DNA of 64,000 bases from assembly GCA_029851415.1 (NCBI GenBank), contig CM056743.1:93160501-93224500 (forward strand). The letters run 5' to 3'. Shown here in pieces: positions 21,249-35,200 of the stretch. Position numbers and translations under genes: made by a program. Source of the DNA: Eretmocerus hayati (lineage: Eukaryota > Arthropoda > Insecta > Hymenoptera > Aphelinidae). Position 1 is the stretch's first letter; each line of letters begins with the position of its first letter. Under the pieces are notes generated by a model, which saw only the letters and a program-made list of their open reading frames with translations, was not told the DNA's origin and did no database searches.

Positions 21249-23089
21249 TGAATACAGACTCTGTCGTCTGTCCTTTGAATTGTTAACATGTAGTGTAGTG
21301 TAGGCCAAACAAGTGGTATGCAATCAAGCGCTATTATTTACCAAAAATTTGATCATGTGCATTGTTGAAATCGGTATTGTACAATGTTGGACCGCCCCAC
21401 AGTAAGGGATCAAAACAAAGTCGTGGTCGCTAGCAGTCATCTAAAAGCATAGCGCTAATGGCGAGGAATTTGCCTCGATTTCTCACTGTGCGCCCTTCCC
21501 TCACAGCCTGACGAGGTCAGTAAAGCGCACTGACAAAACGTCGCCCAATATATCTATTTAGAAAATGTATATCGTGTCAAGTATTTAACACGATCCCTAG
21601 TCCTCCTAGATCAAATCAAGAAAACACTCATCAAAACTAGAACGAGGGGATGATTGAAGCTTCCTATTCAAAACCCAAACAAGCTCGTACGGGGGAGTAC
21701 CATGCTGAGGAGGTCATCGTTACAGTGATCAACAATGTTCATCAACGATGTTCAATAACACACGTCCCGAAATTCACATGCAGCAACTGTATACACAACG
21801 TTCCGAGGACTGTCGAATCACGAGCGCGTCATTGTACAGTTGGCGGTCTGTGATTGTACAGTTTCCGAACTGGTGAAAACTCACGCCAGGCCTGTGGAAG
21901 GCATATTCTCAGCATGGAATTTCTACCATGATCAGCACTGGTCGTATAGTTTCCAATGCCCAGCACTGTCAGAATACACGGGGAGTTTCCACAGTGTGGT
22001 ATGATGATGTTCTGGGTATGGTAGGGTACATCAACAACCCCAATCTCTTGTGACGGCATCGATGCCCGGAGCCATTCCATCCACGAATAAAATTGTGGAA
22101 GGAAGAATGCAATTCTGGGATATCGTGACTCAATTCATCGCAATGAGATGACTTGTTCTTCCTGAGGAGTCTATCATCTAATCTTCTTGGGATATGATGG
22201 GAATTGGATGCTCACCCTTTTGGTACTTCTGAACGATATCACACGTGTAAGTTCATCAGAGGACCCTGAGTCCACTTGGAAGATCGTCGACGGATTCTGT
22301 GAATAATCTCTGAGAGTTGGATCGGCCGAACTTCGTCTTCGTGAACCTAGAAATTCAGGAATGTATCGCCATGAGATTTATTCCTATTTCCTCGGTAAAA
22401 AAATGCGGAGTGATGACCAATCATGCGGTGACAAAGGAAAACAAGATCTCTAGAACTAAGCAATGTCAATTCCTCTCAATTCTATGGATGATGATGAGAA
22501 TTTCCACGGGAAGAACAGTGTTGGCTCAGACGGTAGCGTGCGAGCTTCAGAATCAACTAGCTTGAGGGGTGCATGGTTCTAGATCTGGATGAATGCGGGT
22601 TCAAACTTCATCCCTGATGATTGACGGGAGGTACAGACTCGATTTCTTTCGTTCAAATGGAAGATCGAATCAAGCGTCAAGGATGGAGAGATACGAGGAC
22701 CTCGCAAATCACCCTCGTATTTCCCGGGAAGAAGCTACTCTCCTAATCCGAAACAGTCCGGCTTCGATTGTCATTCTGTTGGGTACGACGAGAAGTGATG
22801 ATCCGAATATTCTCTTGAATGGAAGGTCTACTCGAATATCATGTGAGAAAATGAAATGAGAAGGTCCGGGTGTAACTTATCCTTGCATGGGACCACAAGG
22901 GGAGGATGGATCTTCAATCTCCGGCTTATTTTGTGCTGGGTCTGTTTTGAGCGTATTCCCATACCATCATCATCCTCAATCACAACTAGATTTCAGGGCG
23001 CGCAGGATGGGAGGTCGTTTAATGCACAGGAAAAATTCTCCATAATGGAAGTAATAATGTTCGAGATACATCGAGTATTTTGAATAATA
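21249..23089. other. No gene or element recognised
   Basis: Open frames up to about 106 codons overlap on both strands with no recognised motif. No long inverted or tandem repeat was found by eye. Confidence 0.4.
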
Positions 23090-23091
23090 TA

Positions 23092-24176
23092 CAGTACCAA
23101 CCATAAATAATGGAACACGTAGGGTCTCACTCAAACAGTGATATTTCCAATTTGATTGATCGTACGGGAATTCTGAAAGAAGGGTTTTAAAGAGCACAAA
23201 AAGATCTATCAATTCATGGTTTCTGATAATCTTCGACGTGCTTTCTAACTGCCCGTACACGTGATTGAAAATCGGAAAAAATTCTACTTCAATCAATCAC
23301 CTACAATTTTGACGGGAGTGATACAATCACGAAAACACTCACTGGATCTTGTGGATCGTTTGAAAATCTGAAAATTATTCCTCTGTGAAATTTTTGTACG
23401 ACCCTTCCCGTCTCACTTACGAGCTCCGGAAGAAACTTTATATTAACAGGGTGCTCAAGGAGATACCGAGCCTGTTTGATTTTTTCTCGCTCTATTCTGG
23501 GGCGGAATTGGATTCAAGAAATATTATGAGACATGATTTCGACGGATAATGATCTCATCTTTCAGAATATTTCATCGGATATTGTCTGAAATTTGAGGTA
23601 ACAACAATTCCTCGAAATTTGATGTAAAAATTGATAAATTCCATAATTTGCTCGTATAGGTCAAATTCGAGACGAAATCTCATGGAATATTCTGGAAGAT
23701 GAGATAATTTTACGCCGGAGTTATGTGCCATGATATTTTCTAAATCCGATCTTGCCTCAGAATAGAGCGAGAGGGAATTAAACAGGTGGCAGGCTCGGTA
23801 TCTCCGAAAGCACCCTATGCTGATACGGAGTTTTTTTCCGGAGCTCGTAAGTCGGACGGGGAGGGTCTCACGAAAATTTCAGAGAGGACCAAATTTTCAG
23901 ATTTTCAAACAATTTACAAGATCCTGTGGATATTTTTGTGATCGGATCACTCCCGTCAGAATGGGAGGTGACTGATTGAAGGAGAATTTTCTCCGATTTT
24001 CAATCACGTGTACGGGCACTTGAAGAGCACGTGAAAGATCATCAAAACCCATGAATTGATAAATTTTCCCGTGCTCTCAGGAACCCTTTTTTCAGAATTC
24101 CCGTACGACCAATCGGATTGGAAATATCACTGTTTGAGTGAGACCCTACGTGTTCCTTTACTTATGGTGGGGACTG
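23092..24176. mobile_element. TA-flanked palindromic DNA element (1,085 bp)
   Basis: The ends are CAGTACCAACCATAAATAA on the left and CAGTCCCCACCATAAGTAA on the right read inward, with TA at 23090-23091 and 24177-24178. The two halves are inverted copies almost to the centre near 23.62 kb. Matching blocks include GTAGGGTCTCACTCAAACAG, TTTTCAATCACGTG and CTCGGTATCTCC. CAGT ends plus TA suggest a Tc1/mariner/pogo-type mobiliser. The arms differ by many substitutions, so the palindrome is not recent. Confidence 0.8.
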
Positions 24177-24244
24177 TAGTATAACCATATAGTTCACGAT
24201 GACTCTGAACTTCCAATCGATTAGAATAATATAAAATCAAAAGA

Positions 24245-27200
24245 AAAATTTCGCTTGCCGCAGCCCAGTGCACGATTATCGCTTCGATTTCCAATTCGGG
24301 ACGACGGGAATAGATGCCTGAATTTTTTTATGCCCAATTGGTGAATGCGAACAACCCCTATGCAGGGGTTGAAAATCGAGAAAATTCACGGCGGAGCTCC
24401 GGATCGCCGGTGCACGATTATTGCTTCGAATTTCACTTCGGGACGACGAGAATAGATGCCTGAATTGTTTCCAGCCCCATTGAAGAATGCGAACATCCCC
24501 TATGCGGGGGTTGAGAATCGAAAAAATTCACGGCGGCGCTGTTGATCGCCGGTGCACGATTGACGCTCCGATTCCCTCTTCGGGAAGACGAGAATAGATT
24601 TCTCAATCTTCCCCAGCGCTTTGATGAATGCGAAAAACCCCTATGCCGGGGTTGAAAATCGGAAAAATTCACGGTGGCGCCCCGGATTGCCGTTGCATGA
24701 TTATCGCTTCGGTTCTTATTTCGGGACAACGAAATTTCATGCCTGGATTCTTTCAGGCCCCTTTCGTGGAAGCGAACAACCCCTATGCGGGGGTTGAGAA
24801 TCAAAAAGATCCATGGTGGCGCTCCGAATCGCAGCTGCACGATTATTGCTCCAATTTTCACTTCACGAGGACGAAAATAGATGCCTGAATTCCTGCCACG
24901 TTCATTGGTGAGTGCGAACAACCCCTATATGGGGTATGAGAATCGAACGGATTCACGGCGGTGCGGTTGATCGCCAGAGCACGATTGACGTTCCGATCTT
25001 CTCTTCGGGACGACGAGACTAGATGTCTCAATTTTTCCCAGCCCCTTTGGTGAATGCGAACAATCCCTATGCGGGGGTTGGAAATCGAAAAAATTCGCGG
25101 CGGCGCTCCGGATCGCCAGTGCTTAAATATTGCTTCAATCCCCACATCGGGACGACGGAAATAGATGCCTGAATTTTTGCAGCCCCATTGGTGAATGCGT
25201 ACAACCGCTAGCAGGGGTCAAAAATCGAAAAATTCACGGCGGCGCTCCGGATGGCCACTCCTCGATTATCGCTGTGAATTTGACTTCCGGACAACGAAAA
25301 TAGAAGCCTGTATTCAGTCAAACCCCATCGGCGAATGCGAACAACCCCTATGCGGGGGTTGAAAATCGGAGAAATTCACGGTGGCGCTCCGAATTGCCGT
25401 TGCATGATTATCGCTTCGATTTTCACTTCGGGACAACGAAAATTCATGCCTGGATTCTTCTAAGCCCCATGAGTGGATGCGAACAGTCCCTATGCGTGGA
25501 TTGAAAATCGGAACAATTCGCGGCGGCGCTCCGGATCGTCGGTGCACAATTATTGCTCCAATTTTCACTCCGAGACAACGAAGATGGACGCTTCAATTTT
25601 CTCCAGCTCCATGAGTTAATGCGAATAACACCCATGCGGGGGTTGAGAATCGAAAAAATTCACGGCGGCGCTCCGGATCGCCAATGTACGATTATCGCTC
25701 CGATTTCCAATTCGGGAGGACGGAAATCGATGTCTGTATATTTCCCGACCCCATTGGTGAATGGGAACAACCCCCATGCGGGGATTGAACATCGAAAAAA
25801 TTCACGGTGGCACTCCGGGTGGTCGGTGCACGATTGTCGTTTCGATTTTCACTTCGAAACGACAGAAATAGATGCGAGCATTTTTTCCAGAGCCATTGGT
25901 GAATGCTAACAACTCCTCTACGAGGGTTGGAAGCCGGAAAATTTCACGGCGGCGCTCCGGATCGCCATCGCATGAATATCGCCTCGATTTTCACTTCGGG
26001 ATGAAGAAAATAGATGCCTGAATTATCTCCTGCCCCATTGGTGGATGCGACCAACCCCTATGCGGAGGTTGAAAATCGAAAAGATTCATGGTGGCGCTCC
26101 GAATCGCTGCTGCACGATTATCGCTCCGATTTTCACTTCGAGACGACGAGAATACACGCCTCAATTCTTTCCACTCCCATTGGTGACTGTGAACACCCAC
26201 TGCGCGGGCCCGGGAATCGACAAAATCCACGGGGGCACTCCGAGTTGCCAGTGCACGATTATCATTCCGATTTTCACTTCGGGCAAGGAAAATAAATGGC
26301 TGAATTTTTTCAAGCCCCATTGGTGAAAGCGAACAACCCGTATGCGGAGGTTGAAAGCCGGAAAAATTCACGGCGGTGCTCCGGATCGCCGATGCTCGAA
26401 TATCGCCTCAAATTACACTTCGGGACACCGAAATTGGATGCCTGAATCATTCCCAACCCCATTGGTGGATGCGAAGAACACCTATGCGGGGGTTGAGAAT
26501 CGGAAAAATTCACGGTGGCGCCCCGGATTGCCGTTGCATGATTATCGCTTCGGTTCTTATTTCGGGACAACGAAAATTGATGCCTCGATTCTTTCAAGCC
26601 CCTTTGGTGGAAGCGAACAACCCCTATGCGGGGGTTGAGAATCGAAAAGATCTATGGTGGCGCTCCGAATCGCAGCTGCACGATTATTGCTCCGATTTTC
26701 ACTTCACGAGGACGAAAATAGATGCCTGAATTCCTGCCACCTTCATTGGTGAGTGCGAACAACCCCTACATGGGGTATGAGGATCGAAGGAATTCACGGC
26801 GGTGCGGTTGATCGCCAGAGCACGATTGACGTTCCGATCGTCTCTTCGGGAGGACGAGACTAGATGTCTTAATTTTTCCCAGCCCCTTTGGTGAATGCGA
26901 ACAATCCCTATGCGGGGGTTGGAAATCTAAGAAATTCGCGGCACCGCTCCGGATCGCCGGTGCACAATTATTGCTTCGTCTCCACACCGGGACAACGAAA
27001 ATAGATGCCGGAATTTTTGCAGCCCCATTGGTGAATGCGTACAACCCCTAGCAGAGATCAAAAATCGAAAAATTCACGGCGGCGCTCCGGATGGCCGCTC
27101 CCCGATTATTGCTGTGAATTTCACTTCCAGACAACGAAAACAGAAGCCTGAATTCAGTCAAGCCCCATTGGCGGATGCAACCAACCCCTATGCGGGGGTT

Positions 27201-30200
27201 GAAAACCGAAAAAATTCGCGGTGGCGCTCCGGATCGCCGGTGCACGATTATTGCTCCGATTTCCACACCGGGACGACGAAATTGAATGCCTGAATTTTCT
27301 CGAGCCCCATTGGTGGATGCAAACAACCCATATGCGGGGTTTGAAATTCGAAAAAATCCACGGTGGCGCTCCGAATTGCCGTTGCATGATTATCGCTTCG
27401 ATTTTCACTTCGGGTCAGCGGAAATTCATGCCTGGATTCTTTCAAGCCCCATTAGTGGATGCGAACAGTGCCTATGCGGGGGTTGAAAATCGAAAAAATT
27501 CGCGGCGGCGCTCCGGATCGCCGGTGCACAATTATTGCTCCGATTCCCACTCCGGGACAACGAAGATGGACGCCTAATTTTTCTCCACCCCATGAGTTAA
27601 TGCGAATGACACCCATGCGGGGGTTGAGGATCGAAAAAATTCACGGCGGCGCTCCGGATCGCCAATGTACGATTATCGCTCCGATTTCCACTTCGGGAGG
27701 GCCGAAATCCGGGTCTATATGTTTCCCGACCCCATTGGTGAATGGAAACGACCCCCATGCGGGGATTGAACACCGGAAAAATTCACGGTGGCACTCCGCG
27801 TGGTCGGTGCACGATTGTCGTTTCGATTTTCACTTCGAAACGACAGGAATAGATGCGAGCATTTCTTCCAGAGCCATTGGTGAATGCTAACAGCTCCTCT
27901 ACGAGGGTTGGGAGCCGGAAAATCTCACGGCGGCGCTCCGGATCGCCATCGCATAAATATCGCCTTGATTTTCACTTCGGGATGAAGATAATAGATGCCT
28001 GAATTATCTCCTGCCCCATTGGTGGATGCGACCAACCCCTATGCGGGGGTTGAAAATCGGAAAGATTTATGGTGGCGCTCCGAATCGCAGCTGCACGATT
28101 ATTGCTCGAATTTTCACTTCACGAGGACGAAAATAGATGCCTGAATTCCTGCCACCTTCATTGGTGAGTGCGAACAACCCCTATATGGGGTATGAGAATC
28201 GATCGAATTCACGGCGGTGCGGTTGATCGCCAGAGCACGATTGACGTTCCGATCCTCTCTTCGGGACGACGGGACTAGATGTCTCAATTTTTCCCAGCCC
28301 CTTTGGTGAATGCGAACATTCCCTATGCGGGGGTTGGAAATCGAAGAAATTCGCGGCGGCGCTCCGGATCGCCGGTGCACAATTATTGCTTCGTCTCCAC
28401 ACCGGGACGACGAAAATGGATGCCTGAATCTTTGCAGGACCTTGGTGAATGCGTACAGCCCCTAGCAGGGATCAAAAATCGGAAAATTCACGGCGGCGCT
28501 CCAGATGGCCACTCCTCCATTATCGCTGTGAATTTTACCTCCGGACAACGAAAATAGAAGCCTGAATTCAGTCAAGCCCCATTGGCGGATGCAAACAACC
28601 CCTATGCAGGGACTGAAAACCAAAAAAATTCGCGGTGGCGCTCCGGATCGCCGGTGCACGATTATTGCTCCGATTTCCACACCGGGACGACGAAATTGGA
28701 TGCCTGAATTTTCTCGAGCCCCATTGGTGGATGCGAACAACCCCTATACGGGGGTCGAAATCCGAAAAAATTCACGGTGGCGCTCCGAATCGCCGTTGCA
28801 TGATTATCGCTTCGATTTTCACTTCGGGACAGCGGAAATTCATGCCTGGATTCATTCAAGCCCGATCAGTGGATGCGAACAGTGCCTATGCGGGGGTTGA
28901 AAATCGAAAAAAATTGGCGGCGGCGCTCCGGATCGCCTGTGCACAATTATTGCTCCGATTCCCACTCCGGGACAACGAAGATGGACGCCTAAATTTCCTC
29001 CGACCCATGAGTTAATGCGAATAACCCCCATGCGGGGGTTAAGAATCGAAAAAATTCACGGCGGCGCTCCGGGTCGCCAATATACGATTATCGCTCCGAT
29101 TTCCACTTCGGGAGGACGGAAATCAATGTCTATATGTTTCCCGACCCCATTGGTGAATGGGAACGACGCCCATGCGGGGATTGAACATCGAAAGAATTCC
29201 CGGTGGCACTCCGGGTGGTCGGTGCACGATTGTCGTTTCGATTTTCACTTTCAAACGACAGGAATGGATGCGAGCATTTTTTTCCAGAGCCATTGGTGAA
29301 TGCTAACAACTTCTCTACGAGGGTTGGAAGCCGGAAAATTTCACGGCGGCGCTCCGGATCGCCATCGCATGAATATCGCCTCGATTTTCACTCCGGGATG
29401 AAGAAAATAGATGCCTGAATTATCTTCTGCCCCATTGGTGGATGCGACCAACCCCTAAGCGGGGGTTGAAAATCGAAAAGATACATGGTGGCTCTCCGAA
29501 TCGCAGCTGCACGATTATCTCACTTCGGGACGACGAGAATAGACGCCTGAATTCTTTCCACCCCCATTGGTGACTGTGAACAACCATTGCGCGGGCCCGG
29601 GGATCGAGAAAATTCACGGGGGCACTCCGGGTCGCCAGTGCACGATTATCATTCCGATTTTCACTTCGGGCAACGAAAATAGATGGCTAAATTTTTTCAA
29701 GCCCCATTGGTGGAAGCGAACAACCCGTATGCGGAGGATTCGAAGCCGGAAAAATTCACGGGGGTGCTCCGGATCGCCGGTGCTCGAATATCGCCTCGAT
29801 TTCCACTTCGGGACACCAAAATTAGATGCCTGAATCATTCCCAACCCCATTGGTGGATGCGAAGCACCCCTATGCGGGGGTTGGAAATCGGAAAAATTCA
29901 AGGTGGCACCCCGGATTGCCGTTGCATGATTATCGCTTCTGTTCTTATCTCGGGACAACGAAAATTCATGCCTGGATTCTCTCAAGCCCCTTTGGTGGAA
30001 GCGAACAACCCCTACGCGGGGGTCGAGAATCAAAAAGTTTCATGGTGGCGCTCCGAATCGCAGCTGCACGATTATTGCTCCAATTTTCACTTCACGAGGA
30101 CGAAAATAGATGCCTGAATTCCTGCCACCTTCATCGGTGAGTGCGAACAACCCCTATATGGGGTATGAGAATCGAACGAATTCACGGCGGTGCGGTTGAT

Positions 30201-30336
30201 CGCCAGAGCACGATTGACGTTCCGATCTTCTCTTCGGGACGACGAGACCAGATGTCTCAATTTTTCCCAGCCCCTCTGGTGAATGCGAACAATCCCTATG
30301 CAGGGGTTGGAAATCGAAAAAAATTCGCGGCGGCGC
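24245..30336. repeat. Satellite array, ~142-bp monomer, left block (~43 copies)
   Basis: Landmarks recur every 141-142 bp; for example the GCACGAT block falls at 24271, 24413, 24555 and 24696. The monomer runs from GGTGCACGATTATCGCTTCG through TTCGGGACAACGAAAATAGA, TGCCTGAATT, CCCATTGGTGAATGCGAAC and AACCCCTATGCGGGGGTT to GGCGGCGCTCCGGATCGCC. Each monomer has a short hairpin at AACCCC...GGGGTT. The 142-bp period is not a multiple of three, so frames running across monomers are incidental. Longer-period repeats exist within it. The block is interrupted on the right by the 30337-32232 palindrome. Confidence 0.95.
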
Positions 30337-32232
30337 ACACTGGGAACATATACAAATTTTCTCCGGACCATCTCTCACAACCGAACCAGGCAAGGTTTGA
30401 TGAAGTGAGTTAGTTCGATGTCTTCGCCAACTCTTCCTCTTCACAGGAAAAGTTCTCAAATTAGTGACAGATCAATATTTTTCCCGTAATATTAGCGAAT
30501 CTGAATAAAAATCTGCACCCATTAGGCTCAAGTCAACTTTAAGTCGATGTAGAGACCCGAATTTTCACTCGATCGAGGTGAAATTTTGAACACTCTCCCA
30601 GTTCGATAGGGAAAAGGGGATAATGCGGTCAAAAATGAAATTATAGTGATACTCTTATCATTATAAAGTTTTTCCATTTTTTGGCCAAAATTAATCAAAT
30701 TTTATATGTATCGATAGAGAAAAATTTTTTCAATGCAGAAATGTAATGGGCTAAACTTTCTGACTATTGGATTATATGATAGAAGGACTAGTAACCCTCT
30801 AAGAGAAGCCGACACAGAAGTAGTTGACTTTGCGGTTTGACTTTTAGAGGCCCATAAGACCGATACCATCGGTAAATCCCGACGGAAAATATAAGTCCGC
30901 AGCCAGGCTCGGGTCATGAACAACCCTCATAAAGCCATTATGAACTAACTCCAGCCAAATTCTGAATAATCGAAATAATCGAATTGCCCCCATTCTGATT
31001 GCGGAATCTGCTTGCTGATACCAGGCTGATCAATTACAAACTTGAATGGGAGAAATCGGATAAGATTAACTATAAAAAATGATGATCGGCGATTTCACTA
31101 CAATCGATATAATCTTATCAGATATTGGCCGATTTCCTCCATTCAAGTTTCTAAATGATCGGCTCGATATCCGTAAGCATATTCCATTATCAGAGTGCGG
31201 TTAATCAAAATATTTTGATTGGTCAAAAGTTGGATAGGAGATTCCGTAATGACTTTATGAGGGTCGTTTATTACTCAAGCCGGGACCGCATTGAGTAATA
31301 AACGACCCTCATAAGGTCATTACGGAATCTCCTATCCAATTTTTGACTAATCAAAATAATTGGATTAACCACACTCTGATAATGGAATATGCTTACTGAT
31401 ATCAAGCCGATCATTTAGAAACTCGAATGGTCGAAATCGGCCAATATCTGATAAGATAATATCGATTGTAGTGATATCGCCGATTATCATTTTTTATAGT
31501 TAATCTTATCCGATTTCTCCCATTCAAGTTTGTAATTGATCAGCCTGGTATCAGCAAGCAGATTCCGCAATCAGAATGGGGGCAATTCGATTATTTCGAT
31601 TATTCAGAATTTGGCTGGAGTTAGTTCATAATGGCTTTATGAGGGTTGTTTATGACTCGAGCCTGGCTGCGGACTTATATTTTCCGTCGGGATTTACCGA
31701 TGGTATCGGTCTTATGGGCCTCTAAAAGTCAAACCGCAAAGTCAACTACTTCTGTGTCGGCTTCTCTTAGAGGGTTAAAAGTCCTTTCATCATATCATCC
31801 AATAGTCAGAAAGTTTAGCCCATTACATTTCTGCATTGAAAAAATTTTTCTCTATCGATACATATAAAATTTGATTAATTTTGGCCAAAAAATGGAAAAA
31901 CTTTATAATGATAAGACTATCATTATAATTCCATTTTTGACTGCATTATCCCCTTTTCCCTATCGAACTGGGAGAGTATTCAAAATTTCACCTCGATCGA
32001 GTGAAAATTCGGGTCTCTACATCGACTTAAAGTTGACTTGAGCCTAACGGGTGCAGATTTTTATTCAGATTCGCTAATATTACGGGAAAAATATTGATCT
32101 GTCACTAATTTGAGAACTTTTCCTGTGAAGAGGAAGAGTTGGCGAAGACATCGAGCTAACTCACTTCGTCAAACCTTGCCTGGTTCGGTTGTGAGAGATG
32201 GTCCGGAAAAAATTTGTATATGTTCCCAGTGT
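30337..32232. mobile_element. 1.9-kb foldback transposon inserted in the satellite
   Basis: The ends are ACACTGGGAACATAT and its inverse ATATGTTCCCAGTGT. GCGGCGC lies outside both ends (30330-30336 and 32233-32239), a 7-bp target duplication; closing it restores an ordinary satellite monomer. The two ~930-bp arms match almost base for base around a centre near 31,285, with an inner stem ending GAGTAATAAACGACCCTC. Identical 73-codon frames occur in both arms (30702-30923 minus, 31646-31867 plus), simply because the arms are copies; they are not recognised. The near identity implies recent formation or arm homogenisation. Confidence 0.9.
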
Positions 32233-35200
32233 GCGGCGCTCCAGATCGCCGGTGCACAATTATTGCTCCGATTTTCACTCCGGGACAACGAAGACGGACG
32301 CCTAAATTCTCTCCAGCCCCATGAGTTGATGCGAACAACCCCTAGCGGGGGTCGAAGAAGGATGAATTCAGGGTGGCGCTCGAGATTGGCACTCCTCGAT
32401 TATCGCTGCGATTTCCACTCTGGGACATCGGAAATGGATGCCGGAATTTTTTCAAGCCCCATTGGTGAATGCGAATAACTCCTATGCGTTGGTTGAACAT
32501 CGAAAGAATTGACGCTGGCACTCGGGTCGCCAGTGCACGAATATCGTTTCGATTTTCACTTCGGAACGACGGAAATCGATGCCTACATTTCTTCCAGCCC
32601 CATTGGTGAATGTGAGAAAACCCCTATGCGGGGGTTGGAAATCGGAAATATTGACGGTGGCGCTCCGGATTGCCGTTGCACGATTATCTCTTCGATTTCC
32701 ACGTCGGGACAACGGAAATTCATGCCTGAATTTTCCCGAGCCCCATTGGTGAATGCAAACAATCCCTACGCGGGGGTTGAGAATCAAAAAAATTCACGGC
32801 GGCGCTCAGGATCGCCACTGCACAATTTCTGCTCCAATTTTCACTCCAGGAAAACAAAAATAGATGCCCCAATTCTTGCCAGCTAGATTGGTGTGTACGA
32901 ACAACCCCTATGCGGGGTATGAGGATCGGAAAAATTCTTGGCGGTGCTGTTGATCACCAATGCACGGATAGATCTCCGATTCCCTCTTCAGGACGACGAG
33001 AATAGATTTCTCGATTTTTTCCCGCCCCTTTGGTGAATGCGAACAACTCCTATGCGGGGGTTGAAAACCGAAGAAATTCGCGGCGGCGCTCCGGATCGCC
33101 GGTGCACGATCTTGCTCCGATTTTCGCTCGGGGACGACGAAGATGGACGCCTGAATTTTCTCCAGCCCCACGAGTTGATGCGGATAACCCCTATGCGGGG
33201 GTTGAAAATCGAAAGATTCATGGTGGCGCTCCCAATCGCAGCTGCACGATTATCGCTCCGATTTTGACTTCGGGACGACAGAAATAGACGCCTGAATTCA
33301 ACCACCCCCATTGGTGAATGTGAACAACCCCTGCGCGGGCCCGGAAATCGACAAAATCACGGGGGCACTCCGGGTCGCCAGTGCACGATTATCATTTCGA
33401 TTTTCACTTCGGGGAAACGTAATTATCTCCACATCGGGACAATGAAAATAAATGCCTGAATTTTTGCAGCCCCATTGGTGAATGCGAACAACCCCCAGCA
33501 GGGGGCAAAAGTCGAAAAATTCTTGGCGGCGCTCCGGATTACCGCTCCTCTATTATCGCTGTGATATTTACTCCGGGACAACGAAAATAGGTGCCTGAAT
33601 TTTGTCAAGCCCCATTGGCGAATGCGAACAACCCCTATGCGGGGGTTGAAAATCGAAGAAATTTACGGTGGCGCTCCCAATCGCCGGTGCACGATTATTG
33701 CTCTGATTTCCGACCCAGGAGGACGAAAATAGATGCCTGAATTCTCGCCAGCTCCATTGGTGAGTGCGAACAACCCCTATGCGGGGTATGAGAATTGAAA
33801 GAATTCACGGCGGAGCTGTTGATCGCCGGTGCACGATTGACGTTCCGATTTTCTCTTCGGGACGACAAAAATAGATGTCTCGATTTTTCCCAGCCCCACC
33901 GGTGAATGCGAACAACCCCTAGCGGGGGTCGAAAATCGAAAAATTCACTGCGGCGCTCCGGATTGCCGCTGCACGAATATTGCTCCGATTTTCCCTCGGC
34001 ACAACGAAAATACATTCCTAAATCTTTTCAAGCCTCATTGGTGAATGCGAACAATCGCTATGCGGGGGTTGGGAATCGAAGAAATTCGGAACGACGGGAA
34101 TAGATGCCTGCATTTTTCCCAGCCCCATTGGTGAATGCGAACAACCCGTATGCGGGGGTTGGAAGCCGGAAAAATTCACGGTGGCCCTCCGGATCGCCGG
34201 TGCGTGAATATCGCCTCGGTTTTCACTTCGGGACAACGAAAATGGATATTTGAATTGTTTCCAGCCCCATTGGTGGATGTGATCAACCCCTTTGCGGGAT
34301 TGAAAATGCAAAAGAGTCACAGTAGTGCTCCGAATCGCCGGTGCACGATTATTGCTCCAATCCTTACTTCAGGACGACGAAAATAGATGCCTGAATTCTA
34401 GCCAGCTTCATTTGTGAGTGCGAGAAACCCCCATGCGGGTTATGAGAATCGAAGAAATCCACGGCGGTGCTGTGGATCGCCGGTGCACGATCAACGCTCC
34501 GATTTCCACACCGGGACGACGAAAATAGATGCCTGAATTTTTCCCAGCCCCTTTAGTGAATGCGAACAACCCCTAGCGGGGGTCGAAAGTCGAAAAATTC
34601 ACGGCGGCGCTCCGGATTGACGATCCTCGATTATCACTGCGATTTTCACTTCGAGACAATGAAATTAGATGCCTGAATTCTGTCAAGCCCCATTGGTGAA
34701 GGCGAACAACCCCTATGAGTGGGTTGGACATCGAATAAATTCACGCTGGCAATCGGGTCGCCGGTGCACGATGATCGTTTCGATTTTCACCACGGAACGA
34801 CCGGAATAGATGCCTGCATCTTTCCCAGCCCCATTGGTGGATGCGAGCAACCCGTATGCGGGGGTTGGATGCCGAAAAAATTGACGGCAGCAGTCCGGAA
34901 CGCCGGTGCATGAATGTCGCCTCGACTTCCACTTCGGGACAACGGAAATGGATGCCTGGGTTATTCCCAGCCCCACTGGTGAGTGCGAACAACCCCTATG
35001 CGGGGTATGAGAATCGAACGAATTCACGGCGGTGCGGTTGATCGCCGGTGCACGATTAACGTCCCGATTTTCTCTTCGGGACGACGAGACTAGATGTCTC
35101 AATTTTCCCCAGCCCCTTTGGTGAATGCGAACACCCCCTAGCAGGGGTCAAAAATCGAAAAATTCATGGCGGCGCTCCGGATTGCCGCTCCTCGATTATC

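Noticed and set aside
30702..31867. Twin identical 73-aa frames (30702-30923 minus and 31646-31867 plus)
   Set aside because: They are mirror copies imposed by the palindrome; their duplication is not evidence of coding function.
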